NCBI GenBank assembly: GCA_903934745.1
Contig: CAIZOZ010000088.1
Span: 1-29,328, forward strand
Source: an uncultured cyanobacterium
GTDB taxonomy: Bacteria > Cyanobacteriota > Cyanobacteriia > PCC-6307 > Cyanobiaceae
DNA length: 29,328 nt
Direction of reading: 5' to 3'
Part shown: positions 1-6,738 of the stretch, in pieces
How the letters are laid out: every line of letters begins with the position of its first letter
Position numbering within the stretch: the stretch's first letter is position 1
Notes under the pieces: generated by a model
Seen by the model: the letters and a program-made list of their open reading frames with translations, nothing else
Databases searched by the model: none
What the model was told of the DNA's origin: nothing
Position numbers and translations under genes: made by a program

Positions 1-184
1 GCAGCATCCACCAGCTCAAGACCAGGCTGACCAGGGCGCGAGCCAGCACCACCTCGGCCACCGGCAGCCGGTGGCCGGCCCCCTTCACGCAGACGGTCAT
101 CAAACTGAAGCTGAGCGCCGCCAGCAGCAGCGCCAGCACGGGCCCCAAGGTCGTTGCCGGCCCTGGCTCGATCGGTTCCGCCAT
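1..184 (-). CDS. DMT/EamA-family transporter, N-terminal fragment (runs off window edge)
   Basis: Reading the minus strand from an ATG at 184 gives 61 codons open to the window edge. The product starts MAEPIEPGPATTLGP and continues into a hydrophobic segment (LALLLAALSFSLMTVCVKGA), then a PVAEVVLARALVSLVLSWWML-like second helix. A first helix ending in a conserved Lys, followed by a helix with an 'R' at its start, is typical of drug/metabolite (EamA) exporters, where the segment reads 'ALxFSxxxxxvK' then 'vvfxRxlvsl'. Only about a fifth of a normal 290-300 residue protein is visible, so substrate and full topology are unknown. The frame stays open upstream of 184 with possible GTG/TTG starts, so the start is not certain. 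It is divergent from dnaG across about 150 bp. Confidence 0.65.
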   Translation of the reverse strand, partial: MAEPIEPGPATTLGPVLALLLAALSFSLMTVCVKGAGHRLPVAEVVLARALVSLVLSWWML

Positions 185-338
185 CTCCTGTGCCTGCGCC
201 AGCGGAGCCTCCAGTCGCCTCGACAACGCTCCCACTCCACGCCCCCTGGGCAGGCCACGCCCCATTGGTGGTGGGATGGTCCACAATGGATGACACGCCC
301 CCACCAGGGGTGGTGGCCCACCGCGCATCCGTTCTCCC

Positions 339-2471
339 CTGTCCCTTCCTCGTCTCCACCCCCGCACGATCGAGGCCGTCAAGGAACGGGCCGACATCGT
401 TGATGTGGTGGGGGAGCACGTGGTGCTCAACAAAAAGGGCCGCGAGTTTGTCGGCATCTGCCCCTTCCACGACGACAGCAAGCCGTCGATGACGGTGTCC
501 CCAGCCAAGCAGTTTTATTACTGCTTCTCCTGCGGCGCCGGCGGCAACGCCATCAAGTTCCTGATGGAGTACCAGCGGCTCAGCTTCGCTGACGTGGTGC
601 TGGAACTGGCGCGCAAGTATCAGCTGCCGGTGGAAACCCTCGATGGTCCCCAGCAGGAGCGGCTGCGTCAGCAGCTGTCCCGCCGTGAGCAGCTGCACCG
701 GGTGCTGGCCCTGGCGGCCGGCTGGTTCCAGACCTGCCTGCGCTCGGCGGAAGGGGCTGGCGCCCTCACCTACCTGCTGGAAGCTCGCGCCCTGGCCGAA
801 CCCACCATCGAGGCCTTTGCGCTCGGCTATGCCCCGGAGCGCTGGGATGGCCTGCTGTGCCATCTGCAGCAAGTGGAGGGGCTGGGCCCGGAATTGCTGG
901 AGGCCGCCGGCCTGGTGGTGGCCCGCAAGGGCGGCGATGGCTTTTACGACCGCTTTCGTCATCGGCTGATGGTGCCGATCCGGGATCGGCAGGGGCGGGT
1001 GATCGGCTTCGGTGGTCGCAGCCTCGATGGTGCCGAGCCCAAATACCTCAACTCACCGGAAACGGAGGTGTTTGAAAAGGGCAAGCACCTGTTCGGGCTC
1101 GATCGGGCCGCCGAGGCCATCCGCAAGGACGATCGGGCCGTGGTGGTGGAGGGCTACTTCGATGTGATCGCCCTTCATGCCGCTGGCATCACCAATGCGG
1201 TGGCGGCCCTGGGCACGGCCCTGAGCAGCCAGCAGATCACCCAGCTGTGCCGCTGCTGCGACAGCAAACGGTTGATTCTCAACTTCGACAGTGATGGCGC
1301 CGGCGTGCGCGCGGCCCAGCGAGCCATCGGCGAGGTGGAGCAGCTGGCGCTGCAGGGTCAGCTGGAGCTGCGGGTGCTGCAGTTGCCCGCCGGCAAGGAT
1401 CCCGATGAGTTCCTCAAGCAGCATGGGGCCGGTGAGTATCGCGCCCTGCTCGATGGCTCTCCCCTCTGGCTCGATTGGCAGATCGACCAGGTGTTGGAAG
1501 GCCGGGATCTGGCCCACTCCGATCAGTTCCAGCAGGCTGTCTCGGCCCTGGTGGCCCTGCTGGGCAAGTTGCCGCAGAGCGCCGTGCGCAGTCGCTATCT
1601 GCAGCAGGTTGCCGAACGGCTCTCCGGCGGCCAGGCGCGCCTGGCCCAGAGCCTCGAGGACGACCTGCGCCAGCAGGTGAAGGGCCAGCGCTGGCACGGA
1701 CGCTCCGCCCGCTGGGAACAGCCCGGAGCCGCCACGGTGCAGGAGCGGGCTGAGGCGGATCTGCTGCGCCTCTATCTCCATTGCGGCCGCGATCGCGCTG
1801 CCATGCGCCAGCAATTGCGCCAATGGGAGCAGGAGGATTTTGCCCTGCAGCCCCACCGCCGGCTCTGGGCGGCGATCGCCGAACTGGAGGAAGATAACCT
1901 CGGGGCCGGTCGGCTGGAGGCGATCAGTCGCGGCCTGGATCCAGGCCATGATCTGGCCGATCTCGATCTGCCACGACTGCTGTTCGATCGGCTGCTGATC
2001 GAGGGCAACGAGCTTCTGCCCCGGCTCACCCCGCTGCTGCAGCCCACCGAGGTGCAGCGGTTGTCGCTGACCCAGCCCCTGCTGCTGCTGCGCGGGGCGA
2101 TCGCTGTGCGGGCGCGGCTGGCCACCGAAAAACGCTGCCGCCATCTGCTCGATGCCTGGGGTTCGCAGCGGCTGCGCAGCCTGGAGCACTGCCTGGCGAC
2201 GCTGTTGCAGTTGGAGCGGCTCGGCACCGATGGTGAACCGCTGCTGGCCTCAGCGGCCTTGCCCTTGACGGAGTTGCCGTTGGCCGCGTCCCTGCCCTCC
2301 CGCGATCCAACGCTGTCGATGGAACTGCGCATCGAGGCGCTGTTCAGCGAACTCAACGCCGATGCGTTGCGGTTCCAGGAGGCTTATTACAGCGAGCGCC
2401 GCTATCTGCAGGATCTTGATCAGCGTCGCTGCGCCGGTTATGACGAGATTCTGACTCCGGCAGCGGCTTGA
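339..2471 (+). CDS. dnaG: DNA primase DnaG (probable non-ATG start)
   Basis: DnaG makes the RNA primers for replication. From the proposed CTG at 339 the product is 710 residues. A CHC2 zinc finger is formed by C41, H44, C62 and C65 (CPFH...CFSC). The Toprim catalytic core has VVEGYFDVIAL (Glu near 271), NFDSDGAG (Asp 317 and 319) and DPDEFL. A long C-terminal helicase-binding region follows. Start choice: the first ATG/GTG/TTG in frame is GTG at 405, but it falls inside the conserved N-terminal helix. The open frame upstream encodes PRLHPRTIEAVKERADIVDV, a stretch I recognise as the normal DnaG N-terminus, and an in-frame TGA at 291 limits the extension. Between 294 and 404 there is no ATG, GTG or TTG in frame, so CTG 339 is the best candidate. 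Function is certain; the start is not. Confidence 0.93.
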   Translation: MSLPRLHPRTIEAVKERADIVDVVGEHVVLNKKGREFVGICPFHDDSKPSMTVSPAKQFYYCFSCGAGGNAIKFLMEYQRLSFADVVLELARKYQLPVETLDGPQQERLRQQLSRREQLHRVLALAAGWFQTCLRSAEGAGALTYLLEARALAEPTIEAFALGYAPERWDGLLCHLQQVEGLGPELLEAAGLVVARKGGDGFYDRFRHRLMVPIRDRQGRVIGFGGRSLDGAEPKYLNSPETEVFEKGKHLFGLDRAAEAIRKDDRAVVVEGYFDVIALHAAGITNAVAALGTALSSQQITQLCRCCDSKRLILNFDSDGAGVRAAQRAIGEVEQLALQGQLELRVLQLPAGKDPDEFLKQHGAGEYRALLDGSPLWLDWQIDQVLEGRDLAHSDQFQQAVSALVALLGKLPQSAVRSRYLQQVAERLSGGQARLAQSLEDDLRQQVKGQRWHGRSARWEQPGAATVQERAEADLLRLYLHCGRDRAAMRQQLRQWEQEDFALQPHRRLWAAIAELEEDNLGAGRLEAISRGLDPGHDLADLDLPRLLFDRLLIEGNELLPRLTPLLQPTEVQRLSLTQPLLLLRGAIAVRARLATEKRCRHLLDAWGSQRLRSLEHCLATLLQLERLGTDGEPLLASAALPLTELPLAASLPSRDPTLSMELRIEALFSELNADALRFQEAYYSERRYLQDLDQRRCAGYDEILTPAAA
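1789..1796. repeat. HIP1 palindromes (GCGATCGC), first of at least eight
   Basis: The cyanobacterial highly iterated palindrome GCGATCGC is at 1789, 1872, 2097, 2787, 4681, 8345, 10923 and 19942 (first base of each). Most lie inside coding sequence. HIP1 abundance is a hallmark of many cyanobacterial genomes and supports the host assignment. Confidence 0.9.
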
Positions 2472-2540
2472 GCTTTTCTCGCCGAGGCCGCTGGGAGGGC
2501 GCGCTCACGCCTAACCTGGAGTCCTGCAGGGAGTAATTCC

Positions 2541-3539
2541 GTGGCCCCCTATCCGGCCTATCCGATTCCCGCCGATGAGGATCAGCGCCTGCGGGACCTC
2601 GAGCGCCATGGCGTGATCGGCATGGCCAGCGACGAGCATTTCGAGCGCATCGTTGAGCTGGCCAGCTCGATTTTCCAGGTGCCGATGTCGTTGATTTCGC
2701 TGGTGGAGAAGGACCGCCAGTGGTTTCTGACCCGCAAAGGCCTCGATGCCACCGAAACGCCGCGCACGATGGCCTTCTGCGCCCATGCGATCGCCGACGA
2801 CCAGGTGCTGGTGGTGCCCGACGCCCGGGCGGATGAACGCTTCTGCACCAATCCGCTGGTGATGAATGAACCCCACATCCGCTTCTATGCCGGTGCGCCG
2901 CTGCACAGCCCCGATGGCCACAACCTCGGCACCCTGTGCGTGATTGATCAGCAGCCGCGCCAGCCCAGCAACGAGCAGCTCCACCAGTTGCAGCTGCTGT
3001 CGGAGCTGGTGATGCGCGAGATCGAGTTGCGCCGCATCGCCATGCTTTGCCCGATCACGGGTCTGCCGCTGCGCCACACCTTCCTGGCCATCGGTCATCG
3101 CGAGTTCAAACGGGCCCGTCAGCAGGGTCAGCCCCTGTCGTTGCTGTGCTTTGACATTGACAATCTGCGCCAGGTGAACAGCCGCTGGGGCCATCCGGCC
3201 GGTGACAAGTTGTTAGTCGATCTGGTGCATCTCAGCCGCAGCTATCTGCGTGAAGTTGATTTCGCCGCCCGCCTCGGCGACGGCGAGTTCGCCCTGCTGC
3301 TGGTGGGGATGGACCAGGACCAGGCGATGGGCCTGGCCGACCATCTGCGCCAGGCGGTGCCGGCGCTGCCTGGGGTGTTCAGCCACACGGATTTTCAGTT
3401 GCACATCAGTGGCGGCCTCACCAGTCTGGGCAGCGCTGATCACAGCTTCGCCGACCTGATGCAGCGCGCCTCCCGGGCTTTGGAGCTGGCCAAGAGCAAT
3501 GGCCGCAATCAAATTGCCAGCCTGCTGCATGGTCTTTGA
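2541..3539 (+). CDS. GAF domain protein with degenerate GGDEF domain
   Basis: This 332-residue protein starts at a GTG preceded by GGGAG seven bases upstream. Residues about 30-170 form a GAF sensor domain of the type with the signature TPRTMAFCAHAI. Residues about 175-330 form a GGDEF (diguanylate cyclase-like) domain beginning PITGLPLR. The catalytic loop reads GDGEF (246-250) instead of GG(D/E)EF, so the metal-binding acidic residue at the third position is Gly. The guanine-contacting 'ND' pair is NS, and the opening Asp of D-x-LTGLxNR is Cys. The inhibitory I-site RxxD (R237-E-V-D240) is kept five residues before the loop. I infer a c-di-GMP binding or protein-interaction role rather than synthesis. 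There is no transmembrane segment, so it should be cytoplasmic. It follows dnaG by 69 bp in the same direction. Confidence 0.85.
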   Translation: MAPYPAYPIPADEDQRLRDLERHGVIGMASDEHFERIVELASSIFQVPMSLISLVEKDRQWFLTRKGLDATETPRTMAFCAHAIADDQVLVVPDARADERFCTNPLVMNEPHIRFYAGAPLHSPDGHNLGTLCVIDQQPRQPSNEQLHQLQLLSELVMREIELRRIAMLCPITGLPLRHTFLAIGHREFKRARQQGQPLSLLCFDIDNLRQVNSRWGHPAGDKLLVDLVHLSRSYLREVDFAARLGDGEFALLLVGMDQDQAMGLADHLRQAVPALPGVFSHTDFQLHISGGLTSLGSADHSFADLMQRASRALELAKSNGRNQIASLLHGL

Positions 3540-3581
3540 TGATGGCGGCTGCCATGATCACCGGTGGCGATGAACACTGCT

Positions 3582-3645
3582 GGCACGGATCGCTGATGGC
3601 ACGGATCGCTGATGGCAAGGATCGCTGATGGCACGGATCGCTGAT
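3582..3645. repeat. Four tandem copies of a 16-bp unit
   Basis: The unit GGCACGGATCGCTGAT occurs four times without gaps: 3582-3597, 3598-3613, 3614-3629 (one change, GGCAAGG) and 3630-3645. Each junction creates an ATGG. The last junction supplies the ATG at 3644 that opens the next gene. The flanks resemble each other: ATGAACACTG lies just before the array and ATGAACGCTG just after it. The unit is too short and has no spacer, so it is not a CRISPR. Confidence 0.95.
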
Positions 3646-3952
3646 GGCCATGAACGCTGAACTGGCCCTGGACAGCGCCCCGGCCGAGGACTTTTACGAG
3701 GTGTCCTGGCACGGCGAGGCGATCGGCGATGGTGGCGATCTGCAGGAGGCTCTCGCCTGCTACGCCCTGGTGGCCCCCGACGATGGCGACTGGGCGGCGG
3801 CCTGCGCCGTAGCTGGTGCCGAGCCCCGCATCGAGCGCTATGCCAGTTTCGACGCCTTTCTCGACAACGAGGATGCCCTGGAGACGATCCGCGTCAGCGC
3901 CAGCATGATCGAAGCGGCCGTGGCCCAGGCCCCTGCGGTGGAACCGGGCTGA
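3644..3952 (+). CDS. Small acidic hypothetical protein
   Basis: A 102-residue protein (MAMNAELAL...) starts at ATG 3644; an in-frame ATG at 3650 would remove two residues. It is acidic, soluble and without signal peptide or membrane segment. The middle contains a stretch reading FYEVSWHGEAIGDGGDLQEAL and a second half with IERYASFDAFLDNEDALETIRVSASMIEAAV, which looks like a compact alpha/beta fold. Codon use matches neighbouring genes. I do not recognise a named family; it resembles the short conserved hypotheticals common in picocyanobacteria. The start codon sits at the end of the 16-bp tandem repeat, so changes in repeat number would change its leader. Confidence 0.6.
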   Translation: MAMNAELALDSAPAEDFYEVSWHGEAIGDGGDLQEALACYALVAPDDGDWAAACAVAGAEPRIERYASFDAFLDNEDALETIRVSASMIEAAVAQAPAVEPG

Positions 3953-4065
3953 ACCTGGTTGTTTCGGGGCCTTCATGGCGCCGAGCCGGCTCGAAGCCAC
4001 GGCGGCACCGGCCAGCGCCAGGCAGGCCGCTGCCGGATCCAGTGATGGCCAATTCCATCCACCAC

Positions 4066-4087
4066 AAAAACTCCCTCGAAGAGGGGG
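4066..4087 (-). terminator. Intrinsic terminator downstream of umuC
   Basis: On the minus strand CCCCCTC-TTC-GAGGGAG forms a 7-bp stem (one G-T pair) with a 3-nt loop at 4087-4071, followed directly by TTTTTG (4070-4065). It lies about 120 bp past the umuC stop and is the natural end of the umuDC transcript. The region 3953-4208 holds nothing else I can support. Confidence 0.75.
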
Positions 4088-4208
4088 GCTTGGATTCACC
4101 ACGGCACTGTTTCCATGGCTGGGGGCGGTGTTGCTGCTGCTCACCCAACTGCTGTGCTCCCACTGCCCCAATCTGGCGGCCCAGCTGCTGTGGGTGCGGC
4201 GGCTGGCG

Positions 4209-5501
4209 CTAAGCCCGCACCACCGGCACATCGCTGATCCGGGTGGTGGCTGCCCGCGACAGCCGCGAGCGCCGCATCGTCCAGACGGGCTGCAGACCGC
4301 AGGCGGCCCACTGCACGGTGCCGCTGCCATAGCGGCGGTTGAGCCCATCCACAGTCGCCATCAGAGCCTCGCGGCGGCGTTGTTGTTGTGGCTCCAGCGG
4401 CGCCAGCAGGTGATATTGCAGCAGGCTGTCCGGCTGCAGCTGCTGCAGCAACACCCCCGCTTTCTGCAGCGGTTTGTGGCGGCGATACAAGCTGTCCGCC
4501 AGAGGCAGGGCAGCGGCCAGCAGCACGCCGGTGTCGTTGCTGGGCAACAGCAGCACCGCGGTGGCGGCATTGCTGTAGAAGCTGCTGCCATCGAAAGGGC
4601 TGCTGCGCACGAACACGGTGATCGCCCCGGCCCGTTGCCGTTGGCGCCGCAACTTTTCGGCGGCCCGACTCAGGTAGGTGGCGATCGCCTGACGCAACTC
4701 CTGACGACTGGTGACCGGCTGGCTGAAACTGCGGCTGACACAGGTTTCCTGCTTCGCCGGCGGCAGGCTCACCAGCGGCAGACAGGGGTGGCCCTGCAGC
4801 TCCTGCTGCAGCCGCAGCCCCACCACGCCACAGCGACGCCGCAACTCCCCTGGCGGCAGATCGCGCAGGGTGCGGGCATCGGCAATGCCCCGCAGGCGGC
4901 ACCAGCGCGCAAGCTGGCGGCCGATGCCCCACACGTCCTCCACGGCGGTTGCCTCCAACCAGGGGCTGGGGTCGTTGAGCGCGCCGAGGTCGAACACACC
5001 ACCCTGGAGCGGATCGCGCTTGGCGATGCGGTTGGCCAGCTTGGCCAGCACCTTGGTGGGGGCGATGCCCACGGCCACCGGCAGGCCCAGATCACGGCGC
5101 ACCCGCTGGCGCAGGCGTTGCCCCCAGTCCCGCAGATCGCCCGGCTGACCGTTGGTGGCTGCCGGGCGGTGCAGCAGACCGAAGGCCTCATCAATTGAAT
5201 AGATCTCCAGCTCCTCCACCCACACCTCCAGGGTGGCCATCAGCCGCTGGCTCATGTCGGCGTAGAGGCCGTAGTTGGAGCTGCGCACGATCACCCCATG
5301 CCGCTGCAGCTGCTGGCGCAGCTTGAAGTAGGGGCTGCCCATGGGGATGCCCAGGGCCCGCGCCTCGGCGCTGCGGGACACAATGCAGCCGTCGTTGTTG
5401 GAGAGCACCACCAGCGGCCGACCGATCACGGCTGGATCGAGCACCGCCTCGCAGGAGGCGTAGAAGTTGTTGCCGTCAATCAGCACCGTGGCGCGGGGCA
5501 T
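4209..5501 (-). CDS. umuC: UmuC, DNA polymerase V catalytic subunit (Y-family)
   Basis: This 430-residue Y-family polymerase carries out error-prone translesion synthesis as part of Pol V (UmuD'2C). The palm motif LIDGNNFYASCE places the first metal-binding Asp at residue 9, and YSIDEAF supplies the catalytic Asp104/Glu105. The SNNDGCIVSRS and SSNYGLYADMS segments are typical of UmuC rather than DinB. A helix-hairpin-helix region (VEDVWGIG) and the little finger follow. The C-terminus with W-T-MRR...TTRISDVPVV matches the UmuC tail. It lies 6 bp downstream of umuD, so the two are co-transcribed, and expression should be controlled by the LexA-type box in front of umuD. It is complete and full length. 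Confidence 0.95.
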   Translation of the reverse strand: MPRATVLIDGNNFYASCEAVLDPAVIGRPLVVLSNNDGCIVSRSAEARALGIPMGSPYFKLRQQLQRHGVIVRSSNYGLYADMSQRLMATLEVWVEELEIYSIDEAFGLLHRPAATNGQPGDLRDWGQRLRQRVRRDLGLPVAVGIAPTKVLAKLANRIAKRDPLQGGVFDLGALNDPSPWLEATAVEDVWGIGRQLARWCRLRGIADARTLRDLPPGELRRRCGVVGLRLQQELQGHPCLPLVSLPPAKQETCVSRSFSQPVTSRQELRQAIATYLSRAAEKLRRQRQRAGAITVFVRSSPFDGSSFYSNAATAVLLLPSNDTGVLLAAALPLADSLYRRHKPLQKAGVLLQQLQPDSLLQYHLLAPLEPQQQRRREALMATVDGLNRRYGSGTVQWAACGLQPVWTMRRSRLSRAATTRISDVPVVRA

Positions 5502-5507
5502 GGGCTC

Positions 5508-5951
5508 TCAGAGACGGCGAATCACATGCACGGCCACGCCCCAGAGCTGGGCGTCGTTGTCGTGTTCGCCAGTGGCTGCCGGTGGCTCCAGGGGGATCGG
5601 CGGATAGTCGCGATGGGCGGCCTCCAGCCACTGGCGGCCAGCGCCCAGGCAGAGGCGCTTGAGCGTGAACTGGCCGCCGAAGCGCGCCACCACGATCGAT
5701 CCGGCCCGGGCCTCGCGGGCGCGATCCACCACCAACAGATCGCCGTGCTGGATGCCGGCGCCCTGCATCGAATCGCCGGCCACACGCAGCAGCACGGTGT
5801 GAGCCGGATCGCGAATCAGTAACCGGGCCAGGTCGAGTCCCTGCTGGCCGGCGGGATCATCGCCGCCGAGCGGCAAACCGGCGGCCGAGAACTCGCGGGC
5901 TGACGCAGAAGCAGGCTCAGCAGCTGGCTCAAGGGGCGGGACCAAGGGCAT
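5508..5951 (-). CDS. umuD: UmuD, self-cleaving Pol V accessory protein (S24 peptidase)
   Basis: A 147-residue LexA/UmuD-type protein. RecA filaments trigger its self-cleavage to UmuD', which joins UmuC. The visible elements match the E. coli spacing closely. A probable scissile Ala24-Gly25 bond lies in FSAAGLPL, the nucleophile Ser61 in GDSMQGAGI, and the general-base Lys98 in FTLKRL. E. coli UmuD uses Cys24-Gly25, Ser60 and Lys97. There is no N-terminal DNA-binding domain, which separates it from LexA. The ATG at 5951 lies 31 bp downstream of an SOS-like palindrome. It heads the umuDC operon. Confidence 0.95.
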   Translation of the reverse strand: MPLVPPLEPAAEPASASAREFSAAGLPLGGDDPAGQQGLDLARLLIRDPAHTVLLRVAGDSMQGAGIQHGDLLVVDRAREARAGSIVVARFGGQFTLKRLCLGAGRQWLEAAHRDYPPIPLEPPAATGEHDNDAQLWGVAVHVIRRL

Positions 5952-5974
5952 GTCCAGGCGCGGCGGGCAGCCTC

Positions 5975-5996
5975 ATCATAGGAGTTCATTTGTACT
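5975..5996 (-). promoter_or_regulatory. LexA (SOS) box and -10 of the umuDC promoter
   Basis: AGTTC-ATTT-GTACT at 5983-5996 is a near-perfect dyad. It differs at one position from the cyanobacterial LexA consensus as I recall it (RGTACNNNDGTWCB). On the minus strand it is immediately followed by TATGAT (5980-5975), a good -10 hexamer, so LexA would sit between -35 and -10 and block RNA polymerase. The umuD ATG is 24 bp past the -10. The -35 is weak. Confidence 0.75.
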
Positions 5997-6047
5997 GGTC
6001 CTGGGCTTGCGTGCGCCGTGGCCGCAGTCTGTGGATGTGGTGTCCAG

Positions 6048-6075
6048 GGCCCCATTGGCAGGGCAAGCTGGGGCC
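6048..6075 (+). other. Inverted repeat in the leader of the GDT1 gene
   Basis: GGCCCCA (6048-6054) and TGGGGCC (6069-6075) are a perfect 7-bp inverted repeat with a 14-nt loop. It ends 16 bp before the proposed GTG start at 6092, so if transcribed it could form a hairpin near the ribosome binding region. No T-tract follows, so it is not a terminator. A regulatory role is inference. Confidence 0.35.
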
Positions 6076-6091
6076 GTTCAGGTCTGGAGCC

Positions 6092-6730
6092 GTGGCGCAA
6101 TCTTTTCTGGCGGCCTTCGGGTCCAGCTTCACGGCCATCACCCTGGCGGAGCTGGGTGACAAGACCTTTTTCATGGCGCTGATCCTGGCGGCCCGGCATC
6201 GGGCTCGCTGGGTGTTCATCGGTGCTTTTGCCGCCCTGGCGGCCGTCACCTTGATGTCCCTGGCCCTGGGCTACGGCCTGCGGGAACTGCTGCCCGCCGC
6301 CCTGGTGCCCTGGCTGGCGGCGGTGCTGTTCCTGGCCTTTGGCTTCAAGTTGTTGATCGACGCCCAGGCCATGGGCAGCAGCGCCGCCGCCGCCGAGGCC
6401 CAGGATGCGGAAGCGGCGGTGAATGAGGCGGAGCAGCGCCAGACGATCACCACGCCCTGGGCCGTGATCTGGGAGGCCTTTGCCCTGGTGTTCATCGCCG
6501 AGCTGGGTGATCGCACCCAGTTCGCCACCATCTTCCTGGCCACGGCGCCGGGCTTCGGCTTCGGCGCCCTGCTCGCCGGCACCCTCGCCGGCCACGCCCT
6601 GGTCACCTGGCTGGCGGTGGGTGCCGGCAAGTGGATCGGCGGTCGCATCAGCGAGCGCCTGCTCTATCGCCTCAGTGGCGGCCTGTTCCTGCTCTTCGGT
6701 CTGGTGGCCCTGCGCCAGGCGCTCAGCTGA
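6092..6730 (+). CDS. GDT1/UPF0016-family Mn2+/Ca2+ transporter
   Basis: This 212-residue membrane protein carries the family signature E-x-G-D-(K/R)-T twice: ELGDKT (E20, D23) and ELGDRT (E137, D140). Each half has about three membrane helices, joined by an acidic, Ala/Glu-rich loop (residues about 95-118). The family (TMEM165, GDT1, cyanobacterial Mnx) exports Mn2+ or moves Ca2+/H+. In cyanobacteria the Synechocystis member protects against manganese overload at the plasma or thylakoid membrane. The frame is open from 5990, but that extension is Trp/Cys/Arg-rich and overlaps the umuD promoter, so GTG 6092 is chosen because the protein then begins just before the first signature helix. The CDF gene follows 8 bp later. 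Confidence 0.85.
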   Translation: MAQSFLAAFGSSFTAITLAELGDKTFFMALILAARHRARWVFIGAFAALAAVTLMSLALGYGLRELLPAALVPWLAAVLFLAFGFKLLIDAQAMGSSAAAAEAQDAEAAVNEAEQRQTITTPWAVIWEAFALVFIAELGDRTQFATIFLATAPGFGFGALLAGTLAGHALVTWLAVGAGKWIGGRISERLLYRLSGGLFLLFGLVALRQALS

Positions 6731-6738
6731 TTGCTCCC

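Noticed and set aside
3582..3645. CRISPR-like array
   Set aside because: The 16-bp units are contiguous with no spacers and no cas genes are present.
3982..3993. 12-bp palindrome CGAGCCGGCTCG after the small acidic gene
   Set aside because: It is isolated, without T-tract or partner site, and is plausible by chance at this base composition.
3975..5198. Long plus-strand open frame antisense to umuC, including a hydrophobic stretch around 4100-4210
   Set aside because: It is antisense to a clear umuC, is Gln/His/Ala-rich beyond 4210 as expected for a GC-rich shadow frame, and contains the umuC terminator. The hydrophobic stretch alone does not support a gene.
4066..5996. umuDC as part of a mobile element
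   Set aside because: There is no integrase, transposase, direct repeat or tRNA nearby, and codon use looks like the neighbours.
5997..6091. Mn-sensing (yybP-ykoY) riboswitch in front of the GDT1 gene
   Set aside because: Only a simple 7-bp inverted repeat is visible. I could not find the conserved loop sequences of that riboswitch class.
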